From assembly GCA_008508345.1 (NCBI GenBank), contig QNGE01001681.1:64691-128690 (forward strand): a stretch of DNA of 64,000 nucleotides. The letters are read 5' to 3'. The position numbers and the translations under genes were made by a program. The notes under the pieces are model-generated. The model was not told the origin of the DNA and did not search any database. It saw only the letters and a program-made list of their open reading frames with translations. Position 1 is the stretch's first letter, and each line of letters starts with the position of its first letter. The stretch comes from Paragonimus westermani. Taxonomy: Eukaryota; Platyhelminthes; Trematoda; Plagiorchiida; Troglotrematidae. Positions 61,600 to 64,000 of this stretch are shown here, one piece after another.

Positions 61600-63265
61600 G
61601 CGATTGCATGTCTTAAGTTGGTCACTGGTGACAGTATCGCACACTCACCAGCACTCCAACCCACCCCCGTTTTATGTACCTCATGGCTGTGATTCATTAA
61701 TGTTTTATTGAAATTCTTCTCAGAAAGCTACTTTGGTCTTCACCGCGTCCGGATTTACTGAAAACTGGCTTAAAAACTCTGAAACAATCGCTCCAAGAAC
61801 ATTTCGCATCTGACGATGTGACACACGAATTTGGGGAATGAGACATCCTAAGGAAATATGCAAAGCATATTAGAAAACATATAACCGAACTGAGAGTCAT
61901 GTGAGTAACTTGCTTTAATCGTTCAAAGCTACTAGTAGGAAAATCTACATTCACCCGTTCAGATGCGTTTGCCAGGCTGGTCGTCACCATCACTTGCATG
62001 ACGCCAGTAGTGACAATGTGGCGAAACTACTATACTACCATGGTGACTTGAGGACGAATAAAAGACAAAAGTTTATTGATAATAAAAACCCATTAATGAG
62101 ACTTTATTCCTGAAACTTTGATTTTCACTCACATAATCCGCCTCACGGTACCTACACAGTCAAGTAACTGGCTGTTGTGAGTCGCTTGCGGGGTAGCTTC
62201 CTTGCCAGCTATTGTGTGTGTCGCCATAGAAGCTGTTAGAAAATGTGAATAAGCTAGAACTAGGGCGAAATTATGTCTTGCTGGTCACATATACGAACCT
62301 TCAATTTGAAGCACCCACGGATAAAGTCAAAGTGACTTTTTCCGCCTTTGATATATAGTAGTCCCCTGATTAAGCCGTAACGAGCTGGAACAGAAAGATT
62401 TGTAAGTCCTACAATATTTCTAGCCTTCCAGAGGAATTTCGCCAAAAGAATAAATCCAAAAAATTACTGTATACAAGCTTACTAAAGGATAATCACTGGA
62501 TGATACTTGTTGGTGTCTTCTATGTGAAGTGTTTGAGAATGTTGCCAGTAAAGTGTATGGGTTATGTGTTACCTGTGATCCCAGAGTGCAGAGCTGAGGT
62601 GCGAGCAGATCTGAATTACTTACTGTATGAGATTATGGATGTATGTGTACGTTTGGAACATTTGGACTTGCGTGCTTTATGCGGATACAGTAAGCTTTCG
62701 TAGCCCGAGGTTCTTGTGATCCATTTAATAAGTCACATCGTATTACTAACAACTCTCCCTCCTTTTTCTCGCTTCATCAAACAATGAGAGCGGCCCCATG
62801 CATTCAAAACGTAACCAGGTATGAAGCAGTCACATACGGTGAAGTCTTCGCATTTCACCTACCTCCCAAACTGCACGCTTCCTTCCACTTTTCTGTTATT
62901 CTTCTAGCTTAATAGGAGTGCATGACATAAATTCAACTTCTGCCCTCAAAATTTGCAGTATTGTGGGAGTATTCCAACTCGTTTACATATGGAGGTAATG
63001 TCTACGAGTTATGGAAGTGCCTACGAAATTCTCGTTAAAACAGGCAGGGTAAACTTAAGAGTCAGAGGTAGCTTTTGGCGGTAGGTCACTAGGTTGTCTT
63101 TCCTTTAGCGACGACGTTTGCTTCTCACTGTGACTGTGTAAATTTCAAAGGAATGTAGACAACACCATACCACCAACTTCTCGGTCACTAGTCGCTGAAG
63201 TGTATGCATGCTTTTGATCGTCATCCGTAAGCGTAATAGAATGCAATGGCAGTCACATAATGTGA
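61600..63265. other. Unassigned; two exon-like segments
   Basis: Plus strand 61722-61905 is open as KLLWSSPRPDLLKTGLKTLK onward after an acceptor-like ttcttctcag, broken by one TGA. Minus strand 62300-62385 has a good acceptor (ctttctgttccag) and the frame RYGLIRGLLYIKGGKSHFD ending at a poor donor. It could be an RPTP ectodomain exon, but no motif confirms it. Confidence 0.35.
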
Positions 63266-63269
63266 ATTT

Positions 63270-63540
63270 TAGATGAGACTCAACTGTGAAAAGTCAGGGC
63301 TTTGGCTGAAATCGAACGAACGCTAGAAAACATACCTCAGCATGGCAAGCTCTCTACCAGCTGACCTACGAAACCATACCAGGAGCTTGGAAATTTCACA
63401 TTTGGACTCCGTTACCCACCCGTCACACTGGCTCATGTAGAATCCACCAAATGATTCAGGGGATCGACTGTCCCGGCAGGATTTCTAAAACAGTTCACGC
63501 TGGAACCCACCAACGCCATTGCTGAGCATAGAAATTGTGT
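63270..63540 (-). mobile_element. SINE family 1, copy B (tRNA-derived)
   Basis: Head and middle match the 50.5 kb copy (GTGAAAAGTCAGGG, CTCTACCAGCTGACCT as reversed A box, CACATTTGGACTCCGTTACC). The tail matches the 22.6 kb copy (CACCAAATGATT, GTTCACGCTGGAAC). Read on the minus strand it is a tRNA-derived SINE with decayed A and B boxes. It links the other two copies into one family. Confidence 0.72.
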
Positions 63541-64000
63541 TACTAATAAGTAGTGTAACAGAATTACGATTTCCAATGGGACCCAACGGTGAAGCCCTGA
63601 CGTTTCACAGTTGGGTCTTATTTAAAATCATAAATCTGCCCCACTACGTGTTATTAATGCGTAATATGAACGTCCAGTACTCCCGAAATGTGAAGGTAAA
63701 CTCGCATCGCTCGCTCATTATTTTTGTTTACATGTGGACAGTCTTCTTTCCGATTGTTCCAGACAGATTTCGACACCACTTGTGTTAATGCTTGCTATTC
63801 GTTTGTTTGAACGTGCTGTTAAAATACACAATTTTCCCACGTGGCACAAATAGCTAAACTCAACGAAAGTTTGTAAACGAAGCAGAGTGCTCCCTCAATT
63901 TACTGAGGTCGGTCGTTTAAACCTTAATAAGAAATGTGGATCACATGTTTATTGACAGGTGTGTTAATGGCATATTTATTCACCCTCTGAAGAGCAGTAT

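Noticed and set aside
61722..61905. Plus-strand exon after the PLE (KLLWSSPRPDLLK)
   Set aside because: It is interrupted by a TGA and has no clear donor; it may be repeat-derived.
1..64000. CRISPR arrays, bacterial operons, phage or defence systems
   Set aside because: No spaced direct repeats, no long intact prokaryotic frames and no ribosome-binding-site pattern; the window is eukaryotic.

Overview
The window is eukaryotic nuclear DNA. Reading frames are short, introns run to several kilobases with GT/AG borders, and the spaces between exons carry decayed retroelements. The mix of a receptor-type protein tyrosine phosphatase (RPTP), a Ty3/gypsy element, a LINE, Penelope-like elements (PLEs) and tRNA-derived SINEs at roughly 40% GC fits a parasitic flatworm (trematode or cestode). 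That assignment is inference; no rRNA or species marker is present. No prokaryotic gene, operon, CRISPR array or functional tRNA was seen.

The main content is one minus-strand RPTP gene spread over about 31.6 kb (49543 down to 17935). I rebuilt it exon by exon from splice sites, reading phase and PTP motifs. In order: a transmembrane exon (49414-49543), a juxtamembrane exon (43047-43170), the N-terminal edge of catalytic domain D1 (37861-37992), the KNR loop (34371-34479), a 32-nt micro-exon (33663-33694), the TQ-P/DFWRM exon (32662-32852), a less certain middle exon (31060-31186), the WPD exon (24139-24299) and the active-site exon (23723-23861). A diverged D2 follows: a second 32-nt micro-exon (23421-23452), then 22308-22470, 20561-20675, 20151-20207, 19884-20072 and 17935-18005. 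Phases agree at every junction from the membrane exon to the D1 active site, given the chosen boundaries of the uncertain 31 kb exon. Two junctions are unresolved: the end of D1 into D2, and 20151 into 20072. The ectodomain exons and the C-terminal exon were not found.

D1 should be catalytic (WPDRG, HCxAGIGRSG, Q-loop Gln), but two pocket residues are unusual: KNRY is KNRC, and the residue after the catalytic Cys is Lys instead of Ser. D2 looks dead: WPD reads as ASS and the catalytic Cys position as Val, while the Cys-x5-Arg spacing and the Arg are kept.

Layout: 0-17.9 kb is mostly unassigned, with a decayed LINE (4.5-5.8 kb) and one candidate plus-strand exon (1969-2040). 17.9-25 kb holds D2 and the D1 active site. 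26.2-30.3 kb is a Ty3/gypsy element in the same strand inside an RPTP intron, itself split by a GC-rich insertion. 31-38 kb is the N-terminal half of D1. 38-49.5 kb holds the juxtamembrane and membrane exons in very large introns. 50-64 kb is repeat-rich: two SINE copies, a head-to-head palindromic PLE locus (54.5-57.8 kb) and a second PLE (60.4-61.6 kb).
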